Source of the DNA: Verrucomicrobiota bacterium
GTDB lineage: Bacteria; Verrucomicrobiota; Verrucomicrobiia; Opitutales; Opitutaceae
Assembly (NCBI GenBank): GCA_023416735.1
Contig: JAEZGX010000030.1
Location: forward strand, 62,001-126,000
Length of the DNA stretch: 64,000 bases
Direction: 5' to 3'
The translations under genes were made by a program, and so were the position numbers. Under the pieces are notes generated by a model. It saw nothing but the letters and a program-made list of their open reading frames with translations, did not search any database and was not told the origin of the DNA. How positions within the stretch are numbered: position 1 is the first letter of the stretch; the number at the start of each line of letters is the position of its first letter. This document shows positions 52,787 to 61,047 of the stretch, one piece after another.

Positions 52787-54200
52787 ACGTTCCCTTCCTC
52801 TCGCCACGCTTGTCGCTCTCGCCGGTTGCTCGCTCGCGCCCACTTACCAGCGCCCCGACGCTCCCATCGCCTCCACGTATCCGAATTCTCCCGACACCAC
52901 CGCAGTCGGCACTCCCGCCGCGGATCTCGCCTGGGACGAATTTTTCCGCGACGCCCGTCTGCGCGAACTGATCCGGCTCGCGCTTGAGCACAACCGCGAC
53001 CTCCGCGTCGCCGCGCTCAACGTCGAACGCGTCCGCGCCTTCTACAACATCCAGCGCACCGCGCTGATTCCGAGCGTCGACGCCGCCGGCGACGCCGTCC
53101 GCCAGCGCATGCCGGCCGACCTGAACCCGGGCGGACGCGCCACGACGTCGTCGAGCTACAGCGTCGGCCTCGAAATCCCATCCTACGAACTCGATTTCTT
53201 CGGCCGCATCACGAGCCTGCGCGATCAGGTGCTTCAACAATACCTCGCCACCGACGAGGCGCGCACCAGCGCGCAGATCAGCCTGATCTCCGCCGTCGCG
53301 CGTCAATACCTCGCCCTGCTCGCCAACGACGAACAGCTCGCCCTCGCCCGCCAAACGCTCGAAGCCGCTGATCGCTCCTATGAGTTGAATCGCGCGACTT
53401 ATGAGGCCGGCGCGAGTTCCGAGCTCGATCTTCGCACCGCCGAAGCCCAACGCGCGGCCGTGCAAGCCAACGTCGTCGCCCTCGAACAGCAGCGCGCGCG
53501 CAACGAAAACGCGCTCGTCCTCCTCGTCGGATCGCCGCTGCCGGCCAATCTTCCGCCCGCCGGCTCGCTCGCGACGCAGGCCTTGCTCGACGATCTCCCC
53601 GCCGGCCTGCCGGCCGATCTGTTGCAACGCCGGCCCGACATCCGCGCCGCCGAGCACAGCCTGCAAGCCGCCAACGCCAACATCGGCGTCGCGCGCGCCG
53701 CGTTTTTCCCCTCCATCAAACTCACCGCGTTCGGCGGCACCGGCAGCGCCGAGTTGTCGGGTCTGTTTGAAAATGGCTCCGGCCGCTGGAGTTTCGCGCC
53801 CTCGATCACGCTCCCGCTCTTCGCCGCGGGCCGCAACAAGGCCCAGCTCGACGTCGCGAAGATCGAGCAGCGCATCGAGGTCGCCAACTATCAAAAAGCC
53901 ATCCAAACCGCGTTTCGCGAAGTCGCCGACGCGCTCGCCGTCCGCCAGTTGATCGACGGCGAGGTCGCGGCCCAGGAAACCCGCGCCGCCGCCGCCCAGC
54001 GCCGCTACGAACTCACGCAGCAACGCTTCGAGGGCGGGGTCGACAGCTTCCTCGCCGTGCTGCTCGCCCAGCAGGATCTTTTCGCCGCCCAACAGGCTCT
54101 GATCCAGGCGCGCTTCGCCCGCCTCGCCAATCTCACCGCGCTCTACGCCGCTCTCGGCGGCGGTTGGCAGGACGGGGCCGCCGCGTCACCAGAAGCCTGA
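52779..54200 (+). CDS. Outer-membrane efflux channel lipoprotein, NodT/OprM type
   Basis: A 473-residue trimeric outer-membrane channel for the preceding pump. Lipobox LAGC at MLKRSLPLATLVALAGC, then the NodT-type opening APTYQRPDAPIASTYP and two OEP repeats with YELDFFGRITSLRDQVLQQYLA and LPLFAAGRNKAQLDVAKIEQR. The GLPADLLQRRPDIRAAEHSLQAANANIGVARAAFFPSI segment, seen in parts, is the family signature. Coupled to the RND gene by an overlapping start with a strong ribosome site. It could also serve the left-edge pump, which lacks a visible channel gene. Confidence 0.95.
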   Translation: MLKRSLPLATLVALAGCSLAPTYQRPDAPIASTYPNSPDTTAVGTPAADLAWDEFFRDARLRELIRLALEHNRDLRVAALNVERVRAFYNIQRTALIPSVDAAGDAVRQRMPADLNPGGRATTSSSYSVGLEIPSYELDFFGRITSLRDQVLQQYLATDEARTSAQISLISAVARQYLALLANDEQLALARQTLEAADRSYELNRATYEAGASSELDLRTAEAQRAAVQANVVALEQQRARNENALVLLVGSPLPANLPPAGSLATQALLDDLPAGLPADLLQRRPDIRAAEHSLQAANANIGVARAAFFPSIKLTAFGGTGSAELSGLFENGSGRWSFAPSITLPLFAAGRNKAQLDVAKIEQRIEVANYQKAIQTAFREVADALAVRQLIDGEVAAQETRAAAAQRRYELTQQRFEGGVDSFLAVLLAQQDLFAAQQALIQARFARLANLTALYAALGGGWQDGAAASPEA

Positions 54201-54240
54201 TACAACCAACCGCAGGCCGCTTCGTCCTGATCTCGCCGCC

Positions 54241-54672
54241 ATGCTTCCTCCCGAAACCCTCGTTCGCCTGCGCGAGGCGCAACGCCGCTCGGCCCACGAG
54301 CAGCAGCTTCTCTCCGGCCGTGACTGGATCCTGATCGCGATGTGCGTGCAGCTCCTCAGCGCGCTTCACCCGCTTTTCGTTTGGATCAACGTGCTGCTCC
54401 TCGACGCCCCAAGTCCCGTCCACGCAGAACCGGCGATCGCGCTCGTCGCCGCCCTGGGCCTCGCCGCCGCCCTCGGCTTGCTCTCGTGGTGGGCGAAATA
54501 TGCCCCTTTCCGCGCCGCCGTCGTCGCCGTGCTCGCGTTCCTCGCCGCGCAGGCGACCGTCGGCTATTTCGATCCGGGCGCGCTCATCTCTGGCGCGATC
54601 GTTAAATCCATCGTGCTGGTCGGTCTGCTCCAAGCCGCGCGCATTGGTCACTTTCGCCGTCGCGCTCTTTGA
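54241..54672 (+). CDS. Small polytopic membrane protein, unknown
   Basis: A 143-residue protein with an N-terminal charged helix (LREAQRRSAHEQQLLSGRD) and about four hydrophobic segments (WILIAMCVQLLSALHPLFVW; IALVAALGLAAALGLLSWW; AAVVAVLAFLAAQATVGYF; SIVLVGLLQAARIG). No motif recognised. It lies 40 bases after the efflux channel and 4 bases before another membrane protein gene, so it may belong to either unit. Codon use and hydrophobic pattern support it as real. Confidence 0.7.
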   Translation: MLPPETLVRLREAQRRSAHEQQLLSGRDWILIAMCVQLLSALHPLFVWINVLLLDAPSPVHAEPAIALVAALGLAAALGLLSWWAKYAPFRAAVVAVLAFLAAQATVGYFDPGALISGAIVKSIVLVGLLQAARIGHFRRRAL

Positions 54673-54676
54673 CGCC

Positions 54677-55480
54677 ATGAACGCTCCTCAGCCGCTCCGC
54701 GCCGAGCCCGCGGATCCCACTCCCGATCACGGTCCCGCCCACCGCGGCGGTCCTTCCGCCTTGTTCTTCACCCTTTTCTGCGCGTTTTCCGCCGCCGGAA
54801 TTCTCCTGATGTTCTGGCGCGAGGGCATGCGCCTGTGGGCTCTTCTCGGCGCCGTGGCCTTCGGCAGCGCCGCCGCGTATGCCTGCTGGTGCCTCATCGA
54901 ACACGCGCGCAGCCGCCACATCACTCGTCGCTCGCATCTCGTGCTCACCCGCACGCTCGCGTTCGACATTCGCTGCACGTGCCGCGATGTCGCCGCGACC
55001 GTTTTCTTCGAACCCGATCAAATCGCCGCCGGCGCCGCCAGCCAGCTACTCTGCTTCGTCGAAAACTACGCCTGCCGCCGCCGCATCGCGCGCTTCCGGA
55101 TCGGGCCGCACGCCCAGCTCGGACTCGCCTCCGCTATCGAAATCGCGCTCGAACTCGCTCCGGGACAAGCCGCCGTTTACTCGCTACCTCTCACCGTCGA
55201 TCCTTCGCTTGCGCCGGGCGAACACGATCTCCCCATCGAGCTCAAGGTCGACAAACCCCAGGGCACGGGCGCTCGTCTCCCCAACGCCCCTCGGCACCTT
55301 CACGATCTCTGGAAGGTCCACTTTGCCGTGCCGTTCACCGTCCCCACCGATGCACGTCACTCGCCCGCTCCCCAGCTCCGCCCGCGTTTTATCTCACTCG
55401 CGTCGGTCACCGCCTCAGCACCAAACCTCTCTCCGCTCGCCGACCTGCTCGAGCCCGTCTCGGCGCGTTCCACTTCCTGA
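54677..55480 (+). CDS. Membrane-anchored protein of unknown function
   Basis: A 267-residue protein with two predicted transmembrane helices near the N-terminus (SALFFTLFCAFSAAGILLMFW and LWALLGAVAFGSAAAYACWCLI) and a larger beta-rich soluble region (LTRTLAFDIRCTCRDVAATVFFEPDQ, AIEIALELAPGQAAVYSLPLTVDPSL), plausibly periplasmic. ATG 54677 follows the previous stop by 4 bases, so the two genes are coupled. I do not recognise the family. Convergent with the MFS gene 18 bases downstream. Confidence 0.72.
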   Translation: MNAPQPLRAEPADPTPDHGPAHRGGPSALFFTLFCAFSAAGILLMFWREGMRLWALLGAVAFGSAAAYACWCLIEHARSRHITRRSHLVLTRTLAFDIRCTCRDVAATVFFEPDQIAAGAASQLLCFVENYACRRRIARFRIGPHAQLGLASAIEIALELAPGQAAVYSLPLTVDPSLAPGEHDLPIELKVDKPQGTGARLPNAPRHLHDLWKVHFAVPFTVPTDARHSPAPQLRPRFISLASVTASAPNLSPLADLLEPVSARSTS

Positions 55481-55498
55481 ATCTCGCTGCAATTTCCT

Positions 55499-56914
55499 TC
55501 AACTCGCCGACGCGTCTTCCGCCGTCGCACGCCGTTCCTGTTTCGCCGCTCCGAACTCCACCCGCGCATGCGCGATCACGCGCCCGCGCTTCACCTCGCG
55601 CGCAAAAAATCCGACCACCACGAACGCCACCGCCGCCGCCATGGCCTGCCACAGGAACGCGCTGGAGTAATCGAACGCGCTCTTCCCCGCGGTTCCGAAC
55701 ACGTGCGTGACGCCCTGCACCCACAACCCCGCTCCGTTGATCAGCAGGAAATTCGTCAACCCGCCCACAAACGAAAATCCCGCGCCCGCCGTCCCATAGC
55801 TGTTGCTCGGGAGATAGTCGTAAACCAGCGGTCCCCACAACACCATCACCAGTGACATCGTGCCTTCGCTCAGAATCGCGAACGCCAGCAACGCCGAAAA
55901 CGACAGCGAGTAATCCGTCCCGAACCGCACCACCAGCCACAACGTGAGATTGATCGCCACCGGCACGATCAACGCGAAGTGAAACAGCTTCAGCCGGGGT
56001 AACCGATCCGCTAGATAACCCCACAGCGGCACGAACAGCGCCATGTTGACGATCCCGATCGTCGCCGCCGCCCACCCGACTTGCTGTTTCGAAAATCCCA
56101 ATTGCTCCGTCGTGAACAACGTCACAAACGCGCCAAACGACGACGCCATGAACGACCCGATTCCACCAATCACCAGATACGGGCTCACATAGAGCAGATA
56201 CACCATCCACTGCTGACGATTGCCAAACACGTCGCGGAAGAATCCCACCACTGAAAATCGCTCCCGCCGAATGCTCTCCGGCGGTGGCGTCTCGCGCACC
56301 TTGAACGCCAGAAACGCCGACGCCCCCAGCACCGCCGCGCTGCCGACCCAATAAAGCAGCCGCTCTCCATCGACCCGCAGCCAGTCGTTCACCCGGCCGA
56401 GATCGTATTGCCGATCGAACTGCGCGAGCATCACTCCATTGAAGAACAGGCCCGTCATGTTCTGCATGATGTTCCGCATCGTCGACGCGCGTCCGCGCTG
56501 CGACGGCGGAATCACCTCATTATAGAGCGGCTCATACGGTGAGCCGACGTCGGAGCAGAACTGAAAGATGATGATTAGCGCTGCGAGCGTCCAAACGTTG
56601 TCCGCCAGCGGCACAAAAAACATCGCGATCGCTCCGCCCGTCCACCCCACGATCAACAAGGGCCGCCGCCTTCCCCAACGCGTCCACATTCGATCGCTCA
56701 TATACGACGCCCACGCGCTCACCAGAAACACCATCGCGAAATTGATGCTGCTCAACAGCGCCACAATCGCGGGACTCTCGACGAGCTTCCGGATCGTGAA
56801 TGCCAGCGGCGCTCCGCCGCAGTTGCCGAAATACGTCAGCGAAGCCCACGGAAAAATCATCCACGCAACCCAGCTCCACCGCACCTTGGCGTGGTGTGTT
56901 TCGATCTTCTTCAT
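55499..56914 (-). CDS. MFS sugar transporter (GPH/SLC45-like)
   Basis: A 471-residue permease with about 12 transmembrane helices and the MFS loop motif SDRMWTRWGRRRPLL after TM2; a second SDVGSPYEPLYNEVIPPSQRGRAS loop and a middle cytosolic loop (KVRETPPPESIRRERFSVV) fit the GPH/SLC45-type sugar symporters. It would move a sugar or glycoside across the inner membrane with H+ or Na+. Start ATG 56914 (MKKIETHHAK) overlaps the stop of the FAD oxidoreductase gene by 4 bases (ATGA). Last gene of a four-gene operon under candidate operators F and G. Confidence 0.85.
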   Translation of the reverse strand: MKKIETHHAKVRWSWVAWMIFPWASLTYFGNCGGAPLAFTIRKLVESPAIVALLSSINFAMVFLVSAWASYMSDRMWTRWGRRRPLLIVGWTGGAIAMFFVPLADNVWTLAALIIIFQFCSDVGSPYEPLYNEVIPPSQRGRASTMRNIMQNMTGLFFNGVMLAQFDRQYDLGRVNDWLRVDGERLLYWVGSAAVLGASAFLAFKVRETPPPESIRRERFSVVGFFRDVFGNRQQWMVYLLYVSPYLVIGGIGSFMASSFGAFVTLFTTEQLGFSKQQVGWAAATIGIVNMALFVPLWGYLADRLPRLKLFHFALIVPVAINLTLWLVVRFGTDYSLSFSALLAFAILSEGTMSLVMVLWGPLVYDYLPSNSYGTAGAGFSFVGGLTNFLLINGAGLWVQGVTHVFGTAGKSAFDYSSAFLWQAMAAAVAFVVVGFFAREVKRGRVIAHARVEFGAAKQERRATAEDASAS

Positions 56915-58149
56915 CCGTTCAGCTCGAAGTTGAGCCTTTCCCCCCGCGCAAAACGCCCCGCGTTCAATCCCGAAAAGTCGAAGCGCTCTTCCCTCCCCAT
57001 CACCGCGCTCACGTCGAGCGTCGTTCCACCGCGCAACATCAGCTCCGCGACCATCTGCGCGATGCCGGCGTGACACGTGATGCCGTGACCGTTCAACCCC
57101 ACCGCGTGAACGAAATTCTCCACGCGCTCATCCCTCGACACGATGGGAAATCCGTCCTCCGTCGTCCCATACACGCAGCACCACCCATTCAGAAACGTCG
57201 TCTTCGGCAAATGCCAGTAGCGCCGCACCACCGCTTCCACGGCCCCGGGAAACTCCGCATCGTTTACTTTGTTCACGAAATCCGGATCCACCGTGAAACC
57301 CGGCTTCGTCGTATGATGATGCTGCCCGAACAACATCGTGTCGCCTATCTCGCCGCGACACCAGACGCCTTCGCCGTTCACTTCCTGCGGCAGCGGCGTC
57401 AGCGGCGCCCGCTCCGCCCCGTCGTCAAACGCCGTCGCCACGCACACCTGGATCCGTTGCGGCGTCAGCGCCAGCTCGCTGCCCGCCAGCGCCGCCACCT
57501 TCGCCCCCCATGGGCCGCCCGCGTTCAACACCGTGCCGACGCTCCACGCGCCGCGGCGCGTCACCAATGTCTCGATACGACTCCCGTTCGTTCGCATCTG
57601 CAGCACCGGCGTGTTTCGCACCACCGTCACGCGCCCGGTCGCCACCGCGAGTTTCTCATAAACCGCCGTCAAAGCCGTGGGATCGACGTAACCTTGATTG
57701 GGATAATACAGCCCGCCGCGGAGATCATCCTCTTTGATCCAGGGAAATCGCCGCACGAGCTCCGTGCCCGAAAGCACTTCCCGCTCATAGATGCCGTTCG
57801 GCTGCCCTCCGAATCGCCGCATGTAGATATCCGGCTCGGTCGGAAGTTTTCCTTCGCCATAGAGCGCCAGCAGCGTGCCCCAGGGCTGAAATCCAAATTC
57901 ATGCTCGCGCCGCAGCTCCTGCACCCGTGCGAAGCCCAGCAGCGTCAAATACGCGTAGATTTCGCCCATGTCGTGCAGGCAAATCACGCCCGCCGATCCA
58001 CCGGTCGTCCCCGTCGCCGGTAGTTGCTTGTCGAATACCACGATCTTCGAACCGCTCTGCCGCGCCAGCTCATACGCGCAACTCATCCCAATGATGCCGC
58101 CGCCCACGATCGCGATGTCCGCGCTGCGTTCGTTCAACCGGAGGTTCAT
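56911..58149 (-). CDS. FAD-dependent oxidoreductase, DAO family
   Basis: A 412-residue flavoenzyme of the glycine/D-amino-acid oxidase superfamily. FAD motif ADIAIVGGGIIGMSCAYELA (Gly16-x-Gly18-x-x-Gly21), a later glycine-rich stretch TVLNAGGPWGAKVAAL and the C-terminal FAD loop GLNGHGITCHAGIAQMVAELM. Family members oxidise amines, amino acids or hydroxy acids; the sugar context suggests an amino sugar, hydroxy acid or sugar acid, but this is not established. Soluble, no signal peptide. The MFS gene follows by ATGA overlap. Confidence 0.88.
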   Translation of the reverse strand: MNLRLNERSADIAIVGGGIIGMSCAYELARQSGSKIVVFDKQLPATGTTGGSAGVICLHDMGEIYAYLTLLGFARVQELRREHEFGFQPWGTLLALYGEGKLPTEPDIYMRRFGGQPNGIYEREVLSGTELVRRFPWIKEDDLRGGLYYPNQGYVDPTALTAVYEKLAVATGRVTVVRNTPVLQMRTNGSRIETLVTRRGAWSVGTVLNAGGPWGAKVAALAGSELALTPQRIQVCVATAFDDGAERAPLTPLPQEVNGEGVWCRGEIGDTMLFGQHHHTTKPGFTVDPDFVNKVNDAEFPGAVEAVVRRYWHLPKTTFLNGWCCVYGTTEDGFPIVSRDERVENFVHAVGLNGHGITCHAGIAQMVAELMLRGGTTLDVSAVMGREERFDFSGLNAGRFARGERLNFELNG

Positions 58150-58176
58150 TCTAGATCTCCGCTTTCATGGTCGTTT

Positions 58177-59226
58177 TCACGCGAGACTTGCCACGGTCGA
58201 ACAGCCGATCCGGCGCGGCCCCCGACGCGCCTTCACATCCGCCAGCGCCGCACTCACCATCGCCAGGCTGCGAACGTTGTCCTGCGCCGCGGTCTCCGGC
58301 TGGCGCCCCGTGCCAATGCAGTCCACGAACTCCCGCATCACGCTGACCCAGGACTCATCGGCCTCCGGCGCGGCCCGGACCGGAATGACTTGCGACGTGT
58401 GTTCGCTCTTGAACCCGCCCGCGCGCGCCACCGTCTCCATCACGATTCGTTCGGCTCCATCCCACATCAGAGTCCCTTTGGTTCCGCCGAACCGCCACTC
58501 GCCATTTCCCGCCGTCGCACAACCTTCCGCACACCAGCTGCCGCGATAACTGAAAACGAGATCGCTCGCGAATTGGAACGTCGCGAAAGCGCTCGCTCCA
58601 TGACGATACCACGATCCGGCCGGATTCCACTCGCAACAATCCACGCGCGTCGGCTCATCCGCCCCAAAGAAACGCGTCAGGTCGAAATGATGAATCGCCA
58701 TCTCCACCAGGAGCGGGTGCTCCATCGTATCGCGAAAATTTCCGAAGTGCAGCGCATCGAAGTAATCGCACGTCATCGTAGTCACGTGCCCGATCGCTCC
58801 CGACACCAGCACCTCTCGCACGGTGCGGGGCGCCGCGCGGTATCGATAATTCTGCGACACCGCCAGCAATCGATGCGCCTTCGCCGCCTCGTCCACCAGA
58901 TCCCGCCCTTGCGCGAGCGTCGCCGCCAGGGGCTTTTCCGACAACACATGTGCGCCCGCCCGCAACGCCGCCCGCGACACCCCGTGATGCGCTGCCGGCG
59001 TGGTGCAGTTGAAAACAATATCCGGCCGCATTCCACCAATCAGGGCCGCCGCATCGGAGCCTGCCCTCGCATCCGGCGCAAACTCGTCCCGCCGCGCCCG
59101 TGCCGCCTCCTCGTTCAGATCTGCGAATCCCACCAACTCCATTTCCGTCACTTGCGCCGCCGCCCGCAGCCACTCCGCCGCAATGCTGCCGCATCCCACG
59201 TGAACGACTCGAAGCCGCCTTTTCAT
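58177..59226 (-). CDS. Gfo/Idh/MocA family oxidoreductase
   Basis: A 349-residue NAD(P)-dependent sugar-type dehydrogenase. Rossmann motif VVHVGCGSIAAEW (residues 7-19), VLSEKPLAATLAQ with the catalytic Lys of the EKP motif, and HHFDLTRFF in the C-terminal domain. Start ATG 59226 overlaps the TGA of the upstream Gfo/Idh-GNAT fusion gene (ATGA). A larger open frame upstream in the same frame is a shadow of that gene. Probably acts with its neighbour on one sugar derivative. Confidence 0.9.
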   Translation of the reverse strand: MKRRLRVVHVGCGSIAAEWLRAAAQVTEMELVGFADLNEEAARARRDEFAPDARAGSDAAALIGGMRPDIVFNCTTPAAHHGVSRAALRAGAHVLSEKPLAATLAQGRDLVDEAAKAHRLLAVSQNYRYRAAPRTVREVLVSGAIGHVTTMTCDYFDALHFGNFRDTMEHPLLVEMAIHHFDLTRFFGADEPTRVDCCEWNPAGSWYRHGASAFATFQFASDLVFSYRGSWCAEGCATAGNGEWRFGGTKGTLMWDGAERIVMETVARAGGFKSEHTSQVIPVRAAPEADESWVSVMREFVDCIGTGRQPETAAQDNVRSLAMVSAALADVKARRGPRRIGCSTVASLA

Positions 59227-60887
59227 CTTCCCCACCCGAGCTCCTTCTTCACCGCCGCCCATCGTTCCGCCATCCGCTCGTCGAAGAGCAACGGCTCGAA
59301 ACCGAGCTGCAGGTAAACTTTGATCGCCGGCAATCGATGATCGTCGGTTTTCAAATAAATCCGCCGATAACCCGCCTCGATAAACCGCCGCACCGCCGCG
59401 GCCGACGCCGCCCGCCCGAGCCCCTGCCTCGCATGCCCCGGCAGCGCCGCCACAAACGACAGCTCTCCGCCTTCCGGATGACGCTGATTCGACGCGTGAT
59501 TCGCATTCGCCGTCGCTACCAGCTCGCCCGTCGATCGATGCTCGATCACGAAAAACCCGCCGGGCAACACGCCTCGCCGGTGCGCCTCGATCCGCTCCGG
59601 GGGCCACTCGCCGAATCCCACCGCAGCCATCAACCGGCTCCACGCCGCATAATCGCGTGGTTCCAGCAGCCTGAGCACGTAGTCGTTTTTCAACGACACC
59701 TCGGGCAGCGCCGTCAGCTGGGTCTCCGGCCAGATCATCTCCAATTGCGGCCGCGAGGGTGTCAGCCACGCGCGCGAATCCGGCACGTCCTTCCACGCCC
59801 CGCCGCAGAGTATCGACTGCTGCGATACAAGTCCCGGCAGCGTCATGTCCATCCCCGCATGAATATCGATGGGCGACGGGATTTCCCCGCGCACCGCGCG
59901 CACGAAATCCCGCACTTCAAAAAAATCACCTCCGCCGTGCCCCGCACTCAACGCCTCTGCCGGCGGATTCCGCCACTCTTCCGGCATGTAGCGCTCCGCG
60001 AACTCCGGCCGCGTCAGCAGTTCCTCCACCGCAAACCATTTCGGCTCCTCGCTCAGCTCGGGCAGCCAGAGCCGCCCGTTGTGATACGCGCCCGTCGTGC
60101 CCTGCAGCTCGTAATGCGTCTCATACGGACGCGGCGACACCAGCGCCAGCCGCAGATCGATCAACGCGTCCCGGTCCGTTTTGCACAGCGTCACCGTCGT
60201 GTCTTCGTGAAACAATTTTCCTTCCGCATCCCGGTGATGCTTCCCGCTGCCCGCGCAGGCCACGCGCACGATGCGTTGCCCAATCAAACACTTCAGCACG
60301 GGACCGAGGCTGTGCGTCGGATAGGTATTCCCATCGATGCCCATCTGCCAATGCCGCCGCCAGGGCGTATGCGGGATCAGGTGCCGCACGTCGTGCAGAT
60401 ACGAGCAATACGCATAATATAATTCGCCGAACTTCCCCTGCCGCGCGAGTTCCGCGATCAACCGGTTCTCGCGCCAATAACAATAATTCTCCGCCAGCAT
60501 GTAGATCCCGCGACTCGCCGCCGCCGCCAACACGAGGTCGCGCGCCTCGTCCATTCCCACCGCCGCCGGCACTTCGCTCATCACGTGCAGATTCCGCTGC
60601 AAGGCCATGATCGCCTGCCGCGCGTGCAAATGCTGCGGCGTGCCAATCACCACCGCGTCGAGTCGCGCGCGTTCGAGCATTTCCTCGAAATCCGTATAAC
60701 GCTCCACGTCCCGTTCCGGCCACTCGTTCAACGCTTCCGTCCTCAAATCGCAGATCGCCGTGATCCGCGCGCCACTTACTTCGAACGCCGCGCGAAAATT
60801 TCCGCCGCGTCCGGCGGCGCCCACCAAGCCAACGCGGATCGGGCGCTGACCGGACTCGGCAGTCAAAGAGGGAACAGAAGCACTCAT
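59223..60887 (-). CDS. Fusion protein: Gfo/Idh/MocA oxidoreductase plus C-terminal GNAT acetyltransferase
   Basis: A 554-residue two-domain protein. Residues 1 to about 395 are a Gfo/Idh dehydrogenase: RVGLVGAAGRGGNFR Rossmann motif (18-32), IGTPQHLHARQAIMALQRNLHVMSEVPAA (here Glu-Val-Pro instead of the usual Glu-Lys-Pro, so the canonical catalytic Lys is missing), TYPTHSLGPV. Residues about 403-554 form a GNAT domain with the acetyl-CoA loop ARQGLGRAASAAAV (Arg487-Gln488-Gly489-x-Gly491) and IKVYLQLGFEPL. One unbroken frame, so a real fusion. First gene of the operon that continues into Gfo/Idh, DAO and MFS genes. Confidence 0.9.
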   Translation of the reverse strand: MSASVPSLTAESGQRPIRVGLVGAAGRGGNFRAAFEVSGARITAICDLRTEALNEWPERDVERYTDFEEMLERARLDAVVIGTPQHLHARQAIMALQRNLHVMSEVPAAVGMDEARDLVLAAAASRGIYMLAENYCYWRENRLIAELARQGKFGELYYAYCSYLHDVRHLIPHTPWRRHWQMGIDGNTYPTHSLGPVLKCLIGQRIVRVACAGSGKHHRDAEGKLFHEDTTVTLCKTDRDALIDLRLALVSPRPYETHYELQGTTGAYHNGRLWLPELSEEPKWFAVEELLTRPEFAERYMPEEWRNPPAEALSAGHGGGDFFEVRDFVRAVRGEIPSPIDIHAGMDMTLPGLVSQQSILCGGAWKDVPDSRAWLTPSRPQLEMIWPETQLTALPEVSLKNDYVLRLLEPRDYAAWSRLMAAVGFGEWPPERIEAHRRGVLPGGFFVIEHRSTGELVATANANHASNQRHPEGGELSFVAALPGHARQGLGRAASAAAVRRFIEAGYRRIYLKTDDHRLPAIKVYLQLGFEPLLFDERMAERWAAVKKELGWGR

Positions 60888-60980
60888 GCGATGTTTTCGA
60901 CGGTTCTTGAAACGAGGGGTGACCCGTCGGCGTTCGCGCTAAGCAACCCTGCCACAACCTTCCCTCAACCGCTAGCCCAC

Positions 60981-60992
60981 TCATCCCGATGA
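60981..60992. promoter_or_regulatory. Candidate LacI-type operator F
   Basis: TCATC-CC-GATGA, perfect 5-base arms, 94 bases upstream of the fusion-gene start (minus) and in the 160-base divergent region shared with the SMP-30 gene. Confidence 0.65.
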
Positions 60993-61020
60993 CCCGATCC
61001 CCGCGCGCACCGTCCCACGC

Positions 61021-61032
61021 TCACCGGGATGA
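61021..61032. promoter_or_regulatory. Candidate LacI-type operator G
   Basis: TCACC-GG-GATGA, one mismatch from the perfect palindrome, 40 bases from site F and 16 bases before the SMP-30 start codon. The paired spacing resembles double operators used for looping or cooperative binding. Confidence 0.6.
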
Positions 61033-61047
61033 TCCGGCCGCCCCTTG

